Positions 56,013-64,000 of a stretch of 64,000 nucleotides of DNA are shown here, one piece after another. This DNA comes from Candidatus Nitrosomarinus catalina. GTDB lineage: Archaea > Thermoproteota > Nitrososphaeria > Nitrososphaerales > Nitrosopumilaceae. The stretch covers positions 282,988 to 346,987 of the forward strand of contig NZ_CP021324.1 of the NCBI RefSeq assembly GCF_002156965.1. The letters are read 5' to 3'. The stretch's first letter is position 1. Each line of letters opens with the position of its first letter. Below the pieces are notes generated by a model that searched no databases, was not told the DNA's origin, and saw nothing but the letters and a program-made list of their open reading frames with translations. Position numbers and translations under genes: made by a program.

Positions 56013-56802
56013 TCACCGTACAATTATCGTGTGCAATAGCTGTTGAAATAGGATTCTCTTTTTGACCATTTGCAATAAAAGCTTGTTTTACACCCATATC
56101 TAGTGCTTCAGTTGAAGCTAAAATCTTTTTTTCCATACCTGGACCTATTTTAGGTCTAATTTCTTTTGCTTCAGCTAATGTTAATTTTGGAACAACTTTA
56201 TCTTCCATTAATAGTCCGTCTACGTTTGTTATGAATAATACTTTGTCACTTTTTACACTTCCAGCCACATATGCCGCAGCCCTGTCTCCATCTATGTTAA
56301 GAAATTCTGATTCCTCACTAATTGCAATTGGAGAAATAACTGGTGTTAGTCCTTTTTCTAATAATGATTTTATAAATTCTGAATTTACATTCTTAATTTT
56401 TCCTGTATATCCTCCATCAATTGCTTGTTTTCTGCCCTTTTCATTCATGATTATGAGTTTCTTTTTTCTGTCGGCTTCAATGACTCTCGCATCTACACCT
56501 GATAACCCAATTGCATTAATTCCATTTTTTTGAAGCATCTGGACAATTGTTTTATTAATTCTACCTGACATAACCATGGTAAAAATTTCCGCAGTTTCCT
56601 TGTCTGTATATCGACTTTTAATTCCACTCGGTGAAGTTACAAATTTAGGTTCTTTTCCCAATTGTTCACATACTTTTGTAACTTCTTTTCCTCCACCATG
56701 AACAATTATGATGCCTTCCGTTTCTGCAATTTTTTTAATGTCTGAAATTGTTGATTGATGTAAATCATCTACAACACTTCCGCCAATTTTAATCGTAATC
56801 AT
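55999..56802 (-). CDS. lysZ: LysW-aminoadipate/glutamate kinase
   Basis: An amino-acid kinase fold of 267 residues: IKIGGSVVDD at the N-terminus, IIVHGGGKEV, then the nucleotide part NIDGDRAAAYVAGSVKSDK. It phosphorylates the side-chain carboxyl of LysW-linked aminoadipate or glutamate. Relatives that act on acetylglutamate (ArgB) have the same layout; the LysW context decides the call. It sits two bases after lysY. Confidence 0.9.
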   Translation of the reverse strand: MITIKIGGSVVDDLHQSTISDIKKIAETEGIIIVHGGGKEVTKVCEQLGKEPKFVTSPSGIKSRYTDKETAEIFTMVMSGRINKTIVQMLQKNGINAIGLSGVDARVIEADRKKKLIIMNEKGRKQAIDGGYTGKIKNVNSEFIKSLLEKGLTPVISPIAISEESEFLNIDGDRAAAYVAGSVKSDKVLFITNVDGLLMEDKVVPKLTLAEAKEIRPKIGPGMEKKILASTEALDMGVKQAFIANGQKENPISTAIAHDNCTVIEHE

Positions 56803-56804
56803 TT

Positions 56805-57851
56805 CTAAACCGGAGTTAATGGAGTATATCTTAATCCACTCATTTCATCAAAACCACACATAACATTCATGTTTTGAATTGCAGAACCTGCTGCACCTTT
56901 CATTAAATTATCTGATGCTGACAAAGCAATTAATCTATTATTATCTTCATCAAAATCAAATCCAATATCACAAAAGTTTGAACCTACTAAGAATTTTGGA
57001 TCTGGGAATTTGTAAAGTCCTTTTTTATCTCTAATTAATCTGATAAATTTTTCATCACCATAAGCTTCACGATATATTTTCCATAATTCTTTTTGTTCCA
57101 TATCTTTTTTCAAAAATGTGTGGTTTGTACATAAAATTCCTCTAACAACATCCACTGCATGTGGACTCATTGATACTTTGATTTTACTTCCTGCAATTTC
57201 ACTTAACTCTTGTTCAATTTCACCTGTGTGTCTGTGTTTTGCTGGTTTGTATGGTCTGATTACTCCTGCACGCATTGCATGTGCTGTTCCTGAACCTGAA
57301 CCTGCACCAGATGAACCAATTTTTGAATCTACAATTATGTGATCTGTATCAATGAGGTCATTTTTAATTAATGGTGCAAGTGCCAGTGTTGATGTTACTG
57401 CCATACATCCTGGACAAGAAACAAGTTGTGCTTTTTTAATTTCTTCTCTATGTAATTCTGGAACACCAAAAACTGACTTTTCTAAATAATCTGGATGTGG
57501 GTGTGTCCAACCATACCATTTATCATATGCTTCTTGATTATGTAATCTATAATCTGCACTTAAGTCGATTATCTTGATTCCTCTATCGTATAATGCTTTT
57601 ACAATTTCTGTTGCAGTTCCATGGGGCACTGCTGTGAATACTACATCACAATTATCAGTTAATTTGTCGTAATCTAACTCCGAAAAGGTTAGATCTGTGA
57701 ATCCTTTCAAACTAGGTTGAACTCTGTGTAGATATTCGCCAACATGTTGTCTTGAAGTTACTGTGGTGATCTCAACCTCAGGGTGGTTTACAAGAAGACG
57801 AAGTGTTTCTCCCCCTACATATCCTGATGCTCCTACAACTCCTACTTTCAT
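56805..57851 (-). CDS. lysY: LysW-aminoadipyl/glutamyl phosphate reductase
   Basis: 348-residue ArgC-family reductase. The NADP site is VGVVGASGYVGGETLRLL, the catalytic Cys149 is in SCPGCMAVT, and the His in MSPHAVDVVRG is present. It reduces the LysW-bound acyl phosphate to the semialdehyde. First gene of the operon; the frame extends to 57866, but the Met at 57851 gives the normal start. The 148-base space to the divergent deoxyhypusine synthase gene holds both promoters. Confidence 0.9.
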   Translation of the reverse strand: MKVGVVGASGYVGGETLRLLVNHPEVEITTVTSRQHVGEYLHRVQPSLKGFTDLTFSELDYDKLTDNCDVVFTAVPHGTATEIVKALYDRGIKIIDLSADYRLHNQEAYDKWYGWTHPHPDYLEKSVFGVPELHREEIKKAQLVSCPGCMAVTSTLALAPLIKNDLIDTDHIIVDSKIGSSGAGSGSGTAHAMRAGVIRPYKPAKHRHTGEIEQELSEIAGSKIKVSMSPHAVDVVRGILCTNHTFLKKDMEQKELWKIYREAYGDEKFIRLIRDKKGLYKFPDPKFLVGSNFCDIGFDFDEDNNRLIALSASDNLMKGAAGSAIQNMNVMCGFDEMSGLRYTPLTPV

Positions 57852-58014
57852 GATAAATCTCATCAAAAGTAGTATAATTTATCTTGTTATATTGAACCTT
57901 GATTGTTGAATTTTTTTATTTAAACAGAGGCTATATCTGGAAATTTTTTAATCTTATTTCATAAAATTTCTATTTTTAAAATAAATTTATAGGAAGTCTG
58001 ACAAATATGCTCTT

Positions 58015-58959
58015 ATGGTTGAGATAGGTCGTCCTGTGAAAGATATTGAAATTGATTCAAATACTTCAATTGAAAAAATCTTTGAAGAATTATCCCAATC
58101 TGGTGGTTTTGAATCTGTGAATCTTTCAGATGGATTGGATATTTTAACCAAAATGATTTCTGATGAAAAATGTTTGAAATTTGTTTCATTTGTAGGTGCA
58201 GTTGTTTCAACCGGATTAAGAGGAATAATAAAAGATATGATCAAAAACAAATGGTTTGATGTGGCAATTACAACATGTGGTGCGTTAGATCATGATATTG
58301 CAAAACATTTCTCAAAATATCATGAAGGTTCATTCACAATGGATGATAATGAATTGGCTGATCAAAATATTCATCGATTAGGTAATGTCTTAGTACCCAT
58401 GGATAACTATGGTCCACTTATTGAAGAAAAAATGCAATCATTTCTTGAAGAAGAATACAACAATGGTGTAAAAGAAATGTCAACTGCAGAAATTTGTAAA
58501 ATGATTGGAAAACATATGGGTGAGGATTCTTTTCTTTACTGGGCATACAAAAATGACATTAGTGTAGTAGTACCTGGAATCATGGATGGTGCAGTTGGAA
58601 GTCAAATCTGGATGTTTACACAAAATCATAGTGATTTTAAATTAAATTTGGTTGGAGATGCAAATTTACTTTCAGGTTATATTTTCAAAGCAGAAAAATC
58701 TGGAGCATTTATGATTGGTGGTGGAATTTCAAAACATCATACTTTGTGGTGGAATCAATATCGAGAGGGATTAGATTATGCATTCTATATTACAACTGCA
58801 CAAGAATTTGATGGTAGTTTAAGTGGAGCATTAGTTAGAGAGGCAATTTCATGGGGAAAGGTTACAAAAATTGCACGACAAGCTACATTGCATGCAGAAG
58901 TAACAACAATTTTGCCCTTCATTTATTCTGCATTATTATCAAAATTAAAAAAGAATTAA
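58015..58959 (+). CDS. dys: deoxyhypusine synthase
   Basis: Transfers the aminobutyl group of spermidine to a Lys of aIF5A, the first step of hypusine formation. Conserved segments are TGLRGIIKDMI, TTCGALDHDIAKHF, VPGIMDGAVGSQ and GGISKHHTLWWNQ with the active-site His. The catalytic Lys is K282 in SWGKV. The 314-residue length is normal for archaea. The IF5A substrate gene is not in the window. Confidence 0.93.
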   Translation: MVEIGRPVKDIEIDSNTSIEKIFEELSQSGGFESVNLSDGLDILTKMISDEKCLKFVSFVGAVVSTGLRGIIKDMIKNKWFDVAITTCGALDHDIAKHFSKYHEGSFTMDDNELADQNIHRLGNVLVPMDNYGPLIEEKMQSFLEEEYNNGVKEMSTAEICKMIGKHMGEDSFLYWAYKNDISVVVPGIMDGAVGSQIWMFTQNHSDFKLNLVGDANLLSGYIFKAEKSGAFMIGGGISKHHTLWWNQYREGLDYAFYITTAQEFDGSLSGALVREAISWGKVTKIARQATLHAEVTTILPFIYSALLSKLKKN

Positions 58960-59055
58960 TGATTTTTTATATTTTTTATTTTTGAATTTTTAAAGATTAA
59001 TGATGTTTTTTAATGCAACTTTTTATTCTTACATTTGGAAATAATTGTAACTATT

Positions 59056-59406
59056 ATGTTTCCTAAAACTATCTTAACTTCTATTTTTCTATTTGTAATT
59101 GCTGGATTGTTGGAAATTGGTGGTGGTTACCTTGTATGGTTGTGGTTAAGACATGACTTTAGTTGGATGTTGGGTGCATTAGGTGGATTTGTCTTATTTC
59201 TTTACGGTGTAGTTCCAACATTTCAAAAAACTCATTTTCATAGGATCTATGCTGCATACGGTGGCGTGTTTATTGTAATGTCTGTTTTTTGGGGATGGTT
59301 AATTGATGGAATAATCCCTGACCAATATGAAATAATTGGAACAATAATTGCGGTAATTGGAATTTTAATAATTTTCTATATTCCTAGAAAAGGAGAAAAA
59401 ATTTGA
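59056..59406 (+). CDS. UPF0060 (YnfA-like) membrane protein 1
   Basis: 116 residues and four membrane helices. The family phrases are IAGLLEIGGGYLVWLWLR, YGVVPTFQ, IYAAYGGVFIVMSVFWGWLIDG and IIGTIIAVIGILIIF. The ATG at 59056 gives a normal N-terminus; a TTG at 59035 adds seven residues. It overlaps the next paralogue by four bases, so the two are made together. UPF0060 is a relative of small multidrug-resistance transporters, with no proven substrate here. Confidence 0.85.
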   Translation: MFPKTILTSIFLFVIAGLLEIGGGYLVWLWLRHDFSWMLGALGGFVLFLYGVVPTFQKTHFHRIYAAYGGVFIVMSVFWGWLIDGIIPDQYEIIGTIIAVIGILIIFYIPRKGEKI

Positions 59407-59732
59407 TTGACACAATAAGTTCTTTGGGACTTTTCTTTTTTGCAGCTTTATTGGAAATAACAGGTGGATATTTAATTTGGAGATGGTTAAAAAATCATCA
59501 AGGAAAAATTCTTGGATTAGTTGGGGGATTAATTTTATTTTCATATGGTATAATCATGACTTTTCAGCCTGAAAATTTTGGAAAAGTATATGCTGCATAC
59601 GGTGGATTTTTTGTGATATCCTCTTTATTCTGGGGTTATTGGATAGATAAGAAAAAACCTGATAAATTTGAAATCATTGGTTCTGTTGTGGTCTTGATTG
59701 GTGTTGCAGTAATATTTTATTTTCCTAGATGA
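59403..59732 (+). CDS. UPF0060 (YnfA-like) membrane protein 2
   Basis: 109 residues, clearly a paralogue of the preceding gene (LLEITGGYLIWRWLKN, VYAAYGGFFVISSLFWGYWIDK). It starts with a TTG that overlaps the stop of the first gene (TTGA). Two overlapping, diverged copies of a four-helix transporter-like protein are a pattern seen in paired small multidrug-resistance proteins that work as heterodimers with opposite topology. Confidence 0.85.
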   Translation: MIDTISSLGLFFFAALLEITGGYLIWRWLKNHQGKILGLVGGLILFSYGIIMTFQPENFGKVYAAYGGFFVISSLFWGYWIDKKKPDKFEIIGSVVVLIGVAVIFYFPR

Positions 59733-59766
59733 TTTTATTTTTTAAAATATTTTATGTACATCTGAA

Positions 59767-60624
59767 TTATTTTCTGGCATAATCTAAGGCAAATTCAATC
59801 ATTTCTCTTGGTATGTTTCTTTTAGCAACTTTTGCTAATCCTTTGAATTCTACTGTATTATTTACTTCGTGAACTACTATTCCTTTTTCTTCATCTTCCA
59901 TCATATCTATTCCTAAAATTCCTCCTCCCATAGCTTTTGATGCTTTAATTGCCATCTCTTCCATTTCTTTTGTAATCTCACAAATTTCAGGGTCTGCACC
60001 TAAAGCAATATTTGTTTTAAATCCACCTGATGATTTTCTATACATTCCTGCAATTGGTTGATCTCCTATTGTAATTATTCTGATATCTCTTGGAGGTCTT
60101 TTAACAACTTCTTGTAAATAATAAATTCTATCATGTGGACTATCCGTAATTTCTCTTACTTCTACAATTCCATCCATCGTGTCCTTATCTTTAATTGCCA
60201 TTACTCCTCTTCCCCAACTACCAATTACTGGTTTGATAACTAATGGATATCCTACATTTTCTAAATTCTCAGATGCACTTTCACTTGAAAATGAAAAATA
60301 TGTTTTAGGTGTTGGGATATTATTTTTTTTCAATAATAGTGTCATGAACATTTTGTTTCCACAAATACTTGCAACATCAAATTTGTTTAATACTGGAATA
60401 TCTAAAAATTCTAAAGCTGATGTAAAATGAAGACCTCTGAAATAACTAACACATCTCTCTAAAACTACATCGCCTAAATCTAAATCCTCTTTTTTAGTAT
60501 CTGTATTGATTTGTGTAATTTTGGCATCCAACATTTCTGTGGAATGTCCTAATTCGGCGGCTTCCTTTTGGAGCATTTTTTCTTCCGTTCTTAAACGGTC
60601 AAAAACAATGCTGATTTTTGACAT
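59767..60624 (-). CDS. argX: LysW ligase, arginine branch (ArgX type)
   Basis: 285-residue RimK-like ATP-grasp paralogue of the ligase at 52107 (shared PLVIKPVIGSWGRGVMAI, KRPPRDIRIITIGD, GIDMMEDEEKGIVVHEVNN). At the substrate-contact region it reads TVEFKGLAKV, unlike the LysX-type TTEYKNTVRV, which is consistent with use of glutamate. It is downstream of argG and a LysW with a normal Glu end; its ATG overlaps the lysW stop by one base (TAATG). Confidence 0.85.
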   Translation of the reverse strand: MSKISIVFDRLRTEEKMLQKEAAELGHSTEMLDAKITQINTDTKKEDLDLGDVVLERCVSYFRGLHFTSALEFLDIPVLNKFDVASICGNKMFMTLLLKKNNIPTPKTYFSFSSESASENLENVGYPLVIKPVIGSWGRGVMAIKDKDTMDGIVEVREITDSPHDRIYYLQEVVKRPPRDIRIITIGDQPIAGMYRKSSGGFKTNIALGADPEICEITKEMEEMAIKASKAMGGGILGIDMMEDEEKGIVVHEVNNTVEFKGLAKVAKRNIPREMIEFALDYARK

Positions 60625-60791
60625 TACTCTCCCCAGTCTTCGCCTACGCTTTCTGCTTCTTTGAGCTCAATGTTTGATCCTTCTTTTTTAGAAATCTCAT
60701 AATCAGCTCCACAATCAGCACAAGAGACTATTTCTCCTACTGCGGCATCTTCTGGGATATTGAGTTTTGCGTCACATTCTGGACAGTTCAT
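60624..60791 (-). CDS. lysW: LysW carrier protein, arginine-side copy, ending in Glu
   Basis: 55 residues with zinc ribbon CPECD and CADCG (C3, C6, C24, C27) and the standard tail VGEDWGE, whose last Glu is the attachment residue. The sequence differs clearly from the other LysW in the window in the middle. The start overlaps the argG stop (ATGA) and the end overlaps argX, so the three are one operon devoted to arginine. Confidence 0.92.
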   Translation of the reverse strand: MNCPECDAKLNIPEDAAVGEIVSCADCGADYEISKKEGSNIELKEAESVGEDWGE

Positions 60792-61987
60792 GTTTTTGAT
60801 TTCCTTTTCTTTTGTAATTTATTAGCTTCCGTTGATTGGATTCCCCATAATTCAACGAATCCTTTGGCTAATCTTTGGTCAAATGTGGATTCTACCCCAT
60901 AAGTGGCAATATCGTGACTGTACAATGAATTTTTTGATTTTCTTCCTACGACTCTTAAACTTCCTTTATATAATTTCAATTTGACAGTACCTGAAACTGG
61001 TTTTTGTGATTTTTCAATAAAACCATCTAGATCTGTTTTAAGTGGATCTTGCCAAAGTCCTGAATACACTAAATGAGACCATTCATCGTCAATAATTGAT
61101 TTAAATTTATTTTCGTGTTTTGTATGTACCATTTTTTCTAAATCTGCATGTGCTTCAATTAGACAAGTAGCTGCCGGTGTTTCATAGACTTCACGTGATT
61201 TAATTCCCACAACTCTATCTTCAATATGATCTATTATTCCAACACCTGCTGCACCAGCTTTTTTGTTGATGTATTCAATTATTTTTTGAGAACCTTTTAC
61301 TTTCCCATCCACTTCTATTGGTACTCCTTTATCGAATTTAATTTCTAGATAAGTTGGTTTATCTGGTAAGTCTTTTGTTTTAACCCAAATGAAAGCATCA
61401 TCTGGTGGTTCGTTATATGGATCTTCTAAAACTCCTCCTTCAATTGCACGTCCCCATAAATTCTGATCAATACTAAATTTTTTAGCAACTGAATCAATTT
61501 CAATTCCGTGTTTATTTGCAAATTTTAATTCTGTATCTCTATCTAAATTTTTATCACGAATTGGTGCAATAATTGGAAGATCCGAACCTGAACGTAATGT
61601 AATATCAAAACGCACTTGATCATTTCCTTTACCTGAACAACCGTGTGCTAACGAAGTAACTTTTTCTTTTTTTGCAATCTCTAAAACTTTTTCTGCAATT
61701 AATGGTCTTGCAAGAGCTGTTGCTAAACAATATTTTTTTTGATAAAGTGCATTTGCTTTAATTGCTGGGAATATGTAATCATCAACAAATTCTTTTCTTG
61801 CATCGATATTGTAGTGTTTTTTAACTCCTAATTTTTTTGCTTTTGTTGCAATTTTTTTTGCATCATCCCCTTGACCTACATCCACAGTAACTGTGATTAC
61901 TTCCATGTCGTGTTCTTCTTGCAAGTATTTCACAACAACTGATGTATCTAATCCTCCTGAGAATGCTAAAATTCCTTTTTGAGTCAT
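60788..61987 (-). CDS. argG: argininosuccinate synthase
   Basis: Joins citrulline and aspartate. The N-type ATP pyrophosphatase motif is AFSGGLDTSV, and SLAHGCSGKGNDQVRFD and DQNLWGRAIEGG are family segments. Starting at the Met at 61987 gives 399 residues, as usual; the frame continues upstream to 62038. It is the first gene of the argG-lysW-argX operon, which places the second carrier in arginine synthesis. No argH is in the window. Confidence 0.95.
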   Translation of the reverse strand: MTQKGILAFSGGLDTSVVVKYLQEEHDMEVITVTVDVGQGDDAKKIATKAKKLGVKKHYNIDARKEFVDDYIFPAIKANALYQKKYCLATALARPLIAEKVLEIAKKEKVTSLAHGCSGKGNDQVRFDITLRSGSDLPIIAPIRDKNLDRDTELKFANKHGIEIDSVAKKFSIDQNLWGRAIEGGVLEDPYNEPPDDAFIWVKTKDLPDKPTYLEIKFDKGVPIEVDGKVKGSQKIIEYINKKAGAAGVGIIDHIEDRVVGIKSREVYETPAATCLIEAHADLEKMVHTKHENKFKSIIDDEWSHLVYSGLWQDPLKTDLDGFIEKSQKPVSGTVKLKLYKGSLRVVGRKSKNSLYSHDIATYGVESTFDQRLAKGFVELWGIQSTEANKLQKKRKSKT

Positions 61988-62120
61988 AAAACAATATTTC
62001 CGTAGCATTTTGGAATTTATCTTTTGTGTTGTGCCCATTTTTCCATTTTTTTACAAAAAATTACGACTAGCTTGAGCTAAAATTCGATGATTATTTAACC
62101 GCCGAATATAACGCTGTTTT

Positions 62121-63146
62121 ATGTCCGTTAAAATGATACTGTCAGTAGGCATTGCAGTAATTATACTAGGTTCTATTGCAGCAATCGTATTAAATTCAAA
62201 TGAAAAATTAAATGAAAATAATCTAAGAATTGCATATTTTCCAAATGTTGGACATGTTATTCCTATTGTAGGAATTGAAAAAGGATTTTTCTTAGAAAAA
62301 ATTGATTCTGATACTGAAATTGAAAGCAGAATTTTTGATAGTGGACCACAAGTAATTGAATCACTTTTTGCAAATTCTGTAGATATCGCATATGTTGGAC
62401 CTGGACCTGCAATTAATGGATTCTTAAATTCTGAAAATAAAAATATTAAAATTTTATCTGGTGCTGCTAGTGGTGGTGCAAGTTTCATTGTACATCCTAA
62501 TTCTGAAATAAATTCTGCATCTGACTTTGTTGGTAAAAAAATTGCTGCACCACAAATTGGAAATACTCAGGATGTTTCTTTGCGACATTATTTATCTGAA
62601 AATAATTTGAAACCCGCTGAAAAAGGTGGTTCTGTAGTAGTTTATAATATTTCAAATCCTGATATTTACACATTATTTGTTAAAGGTGAAATTGATGGTG
62701 CATGGGTTGCAGAACCTTGGGCAACAATTTTAGAAACTGAATTGGGTGGAAATAGATTATTTTTTGAAGAAGATTTATGGCCTAACAAACAATTTGCTTC
62801 AGTTTTACTAATTGTAAATTCTAATTATGCAGAAAAAAACCCAGAAATAATATCTAATTTTCTATTATCACATCAACAAACAGTAAATTGGATTAACAAT
62901 AATCCTATTGAAACTAGAAATATTTTTAACAGTTTTTTAAAATCTCATTTGGGTCAATCTTTATCTGATAATGTTGTTGACATTTCATTGTCTAATCTTG
63001 AAATAACATCAGACCCTGTAAGTAATTCTGTTTATTCTTTTGCTGAAAAAGCTGATGCTTTAGGATATTTAGGAAGAAATGGATATGATTTATCTGAAAT
63101 TTTTTACACTATTGATTCAAATTCTAACTATGGAGAGGATACATAG
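62121..63146 (+). CDS. ABC importer substrate-binding protein (NitT/TauT type)
   Basis: 341 residues with an N-terminal membrane anchor (MILSVGIAVIILGSIAAIVL), then a type II binding-protein fold: LRIAYFPNVGHVIPIVGIEKG, YVGPGPAINGF, GASFIVHPNS, GAWVAEPWATIL. No lipobox Cys. Relatives bind nitrate, sulfonates, taurine or thiamine precursors; the ligand cannot be told. It precedes the ATPase gene directly (no gap) and a permease gene. Confidence 0.85.
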   Translation: MSVKMILSVGIAVIILGSIAAIVLNSNEKLNENNLRIAYFPNVGHVIPIVGIEKGFFLEKIDSDTEIESRIFDSGPQVIESLFANSVDIAYVGPGPAINGFLNSENKNIKILSGAASGGASFIVHPNSEINSASDFVGKKIAAPQIGNTQDVSLRHYLSENNLKPAEKGGSVVVYNISNPDIYTLFVKGEIDGAWVAEPWATILETELGGNRLFFEEDLWPNKQFASVLLIVNSNYAEKNPEIISNFLLSHQQTVNWINNNPIETRNIFNSFLKSHLGQSLSDNVVDISLSNLEITSDPVSNSVYSFAEKADALGYLGRNGYDLSEIFYTIDSNSNYGEDT

Positions 63147-63911
63147 ATGACCAAATTAGAGGCAAAAAATATTGTAAAATATTTCAGCCATGATTCTCAT
63201 AAACTAACCGCACTAGGAGGTGTAAATTTAAAAATTGAATCTGGTGATTTTGTATGTTTAGTTGGACCTTCGGGATGTGGAAAATCTACTTTTTTACGTA
63301 TAGTTGCTGGATTGGAAAAACCTGATGATGGTCAAATAATTTTTGATGGTCATCCTGTTAGTGAAACCGGACCTGAAAGAATCATGGTCTTTCAAGAAGG
63401 TGCATTGTTTCCTTGGTTGAAGGTTCAAGACAATGTTGAATTTGGATTGAAAATGGCTGGAATTTCTAAAGAAGAACGTGCAAAAATATCTCACAGATAT
63501 CTTGATATGATGCAATTAACAAAGTTCGCAGATTCATATACTTATCAACTTTCAACTGGAATGAAACAACGTGTAGCTATTGCTAGAGCTCTTGTAATGG
63601 ATCCTGATGTTTTACTTATGGATGAACCTTTTGCAGCTCTTGATGCACAAACTCGGGATTTGTTATTAGTTGAAATGCAATTAATTTGGGAAAAAACAAA
63701 AAAAACTATTTTATTTGTTACACATAATGTTGCAGAAGCTGCAGTTCTTGGAACCAAAGTTGCAGTATTTAGTAATAGACCATCTATAATTAAAAAAGAA
63801 TTTAAAAATGATTTTCCTAGACCTAGAACAGCTGAAGATGAATCATTGACAAAATTTCAACAAGATATTTTACTAGAATTGCGACCTGAGGTAAAGAAAA
63901 ACATCGAGTGA
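63147..63911 (+). CDS. ABC importer ATP-binding protein (NitT/TauT type)
   Basis: 254 residues. Walker A is GPSGCGKST (40-48), the signature reads LSTGMKQR instead of LSGGMKQR, Walker B is VLLMDEPFAALD and the H-loop is FVTHNVAEA. It belongs to the SsuB/TauB/NrtD group. It is coupled to the permease gene by a TGATG overlap. Confidence 0.92.
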   Translation: MTKLEAKNIVKYFSHDSHKLTALGGVNLKIESGDFVCLVGPSGCGKSTFLRIVAGLEKPDDGQIIFDGHPVSETGPERIMVFQEGALFPWLKVQDNVEFGLKMAGISKEERAKISHRYLDMMQLTKFADSYTYQLSTGMKQRVAIARALVMDPDVLLMDEPFAALDAQTRDLLLVEMQLIWEKTKKTILFVTHNVAEAAVLGTKVAVFSNRPSIIKKEFKNDFPRPRTAEDESLTKFQQDILLELRPEVKKNIE

Positions 63912-64000
63912 TGATTATGGCAAAAAATTTTACTCCTCATAGAATTGCATTTTACGTTGGAATTATTGTTTTATGGCAAGTAATTGCTATGGCTGGAATA
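63911..64000 (+). CDS. ABC importer permease, N-terminal fragment (cut by window edge)
   Basis: Thirty codons from the ATG at 63911 (or from a second ATG at 63917) to the window end. The N-terminus is polar and then enters a hydrophobic segment (HRIAFYVGIIVLWQVIAMAG), the usual start of a NitT/TauT-type permease. The identity follows from the operon order binding protein, ATPase, permease. Confidence 0.75.
   Translation, partial: MIMAKNFTPHRIAFYVGIIVLWQVIAMAGI

Noticed and set aside
58015-58959. Deoxyhypusine synthase seemingly lacking its catalytic Lys
   Set aside because: My first alignment placed the Lys in the later KVYADA-like segment. The catalytic Lys is the one in SWGK, which is present (K282).

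Overview
The window is a stretch of chromosome from an ammonia-oxidising thaumarchaeon close to Nitrosopumilus. The base composition is AT-rich. The genes are tightly packed, often overlap by 1 to 20 bases, and frequently start with TTG or GTG. The gene content is diagnostic: a eukaryote-type DNA topoisomerase IB next to topoisomerase VI, an RPC34/RPC39-like RNA polymerase III-type factor, ribosomal protein S30e, a Nop5-fibrillarin pair, archaeal DnaG, proteasome alpha, deoxyhypusine synthase and diphthine synthase. It also carries an ADP-forming acyl-CoA synthetase followed by an enoyl-CoA hydratase, the arrangement of the thaumarchaeal 3-hydroxypropionate/4-hydroxybutyrate CO2-fixation genes. 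No transposon, integrase, CRISPR array or prophage was seen.

Layout. 1-6.4 kb: Rio1 kinase, KH protein and topoisomerase VI B and A in one overlapping operon, then small proteins of unknown function. 6.4-12 kb (minus): purine salvage (apt, mtnP), a large secreted beta-rich protein and an OLD-like ATPase. 12-21.6 kb: a small secreted protein, the RPC34-like factor, RlmE, Trm1, RNase HII, fibrillarin, Nop5, PyrD/PyrK and a B12-type radical SAM protein. 21.6-27 kb: S30e, RadA, RlmN and the archaeal L21e-Rpb4-DUF655-KsgA-HemK operon. 27-41.8 kb: isocitrate dehydrogenase-like enzyme, tRNA-Ser(GCT), an Elf1-like zinc protein, a SirB1-like protein, a prohibitin, an intron-containing tRNA-Met(CAT), topoisomerase IB, an SDR, a DUF1998 helicase, an orphan DNA methyltransferase, TatA, an MFS transporter, a UbiE-like methyltransferase and proteasome alpha. 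41.9-49.3 kb (plus): glutamate dehydrogenase, a glutamine amidotransferase, the carbon-fixation pair, IscA, DnaG and riboflavin kinase. 49.3-57.9 kb (minus): a ten-gene LysW-dependent lysine/arginine operon ending in dph5 and an FAD synthetase-like gene. 58-64 kb: deoxyhypusine synthase, two UPF0060 proteins, a second LysW/ligase pair in an argG operon, and an ABC importer cut by the window edge.

How the genes work together. Amino-acid synthesis on the LysW carrier has two carrier/ligase pairs (one beside lysine genes, one beside argG) but only one set of kinase, reductase, aminotransferase and hydrolase genes, so that set probably serves both pathways. The lysine-side LysW ends in Gln instead of the Glu normally used as the attachment residue. 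RibK and the RibL-like protein would carry riboflavin to FMN to FAD. MtnP and Apt would recycle adenine from methylthioadenosine.

A repeated theme is conserved information-processing proteins carrying recently expanded tandem-repeat tails: a Lys-rich tail on the RPC34-like factor, an Arg-Gly-Glu tail on Nop5, and a Glu/Val/Pro tail on RadA. In nop5 the repeat also keeps the fibrillarin frame open for about 400 bases upstream of fibrillarin.
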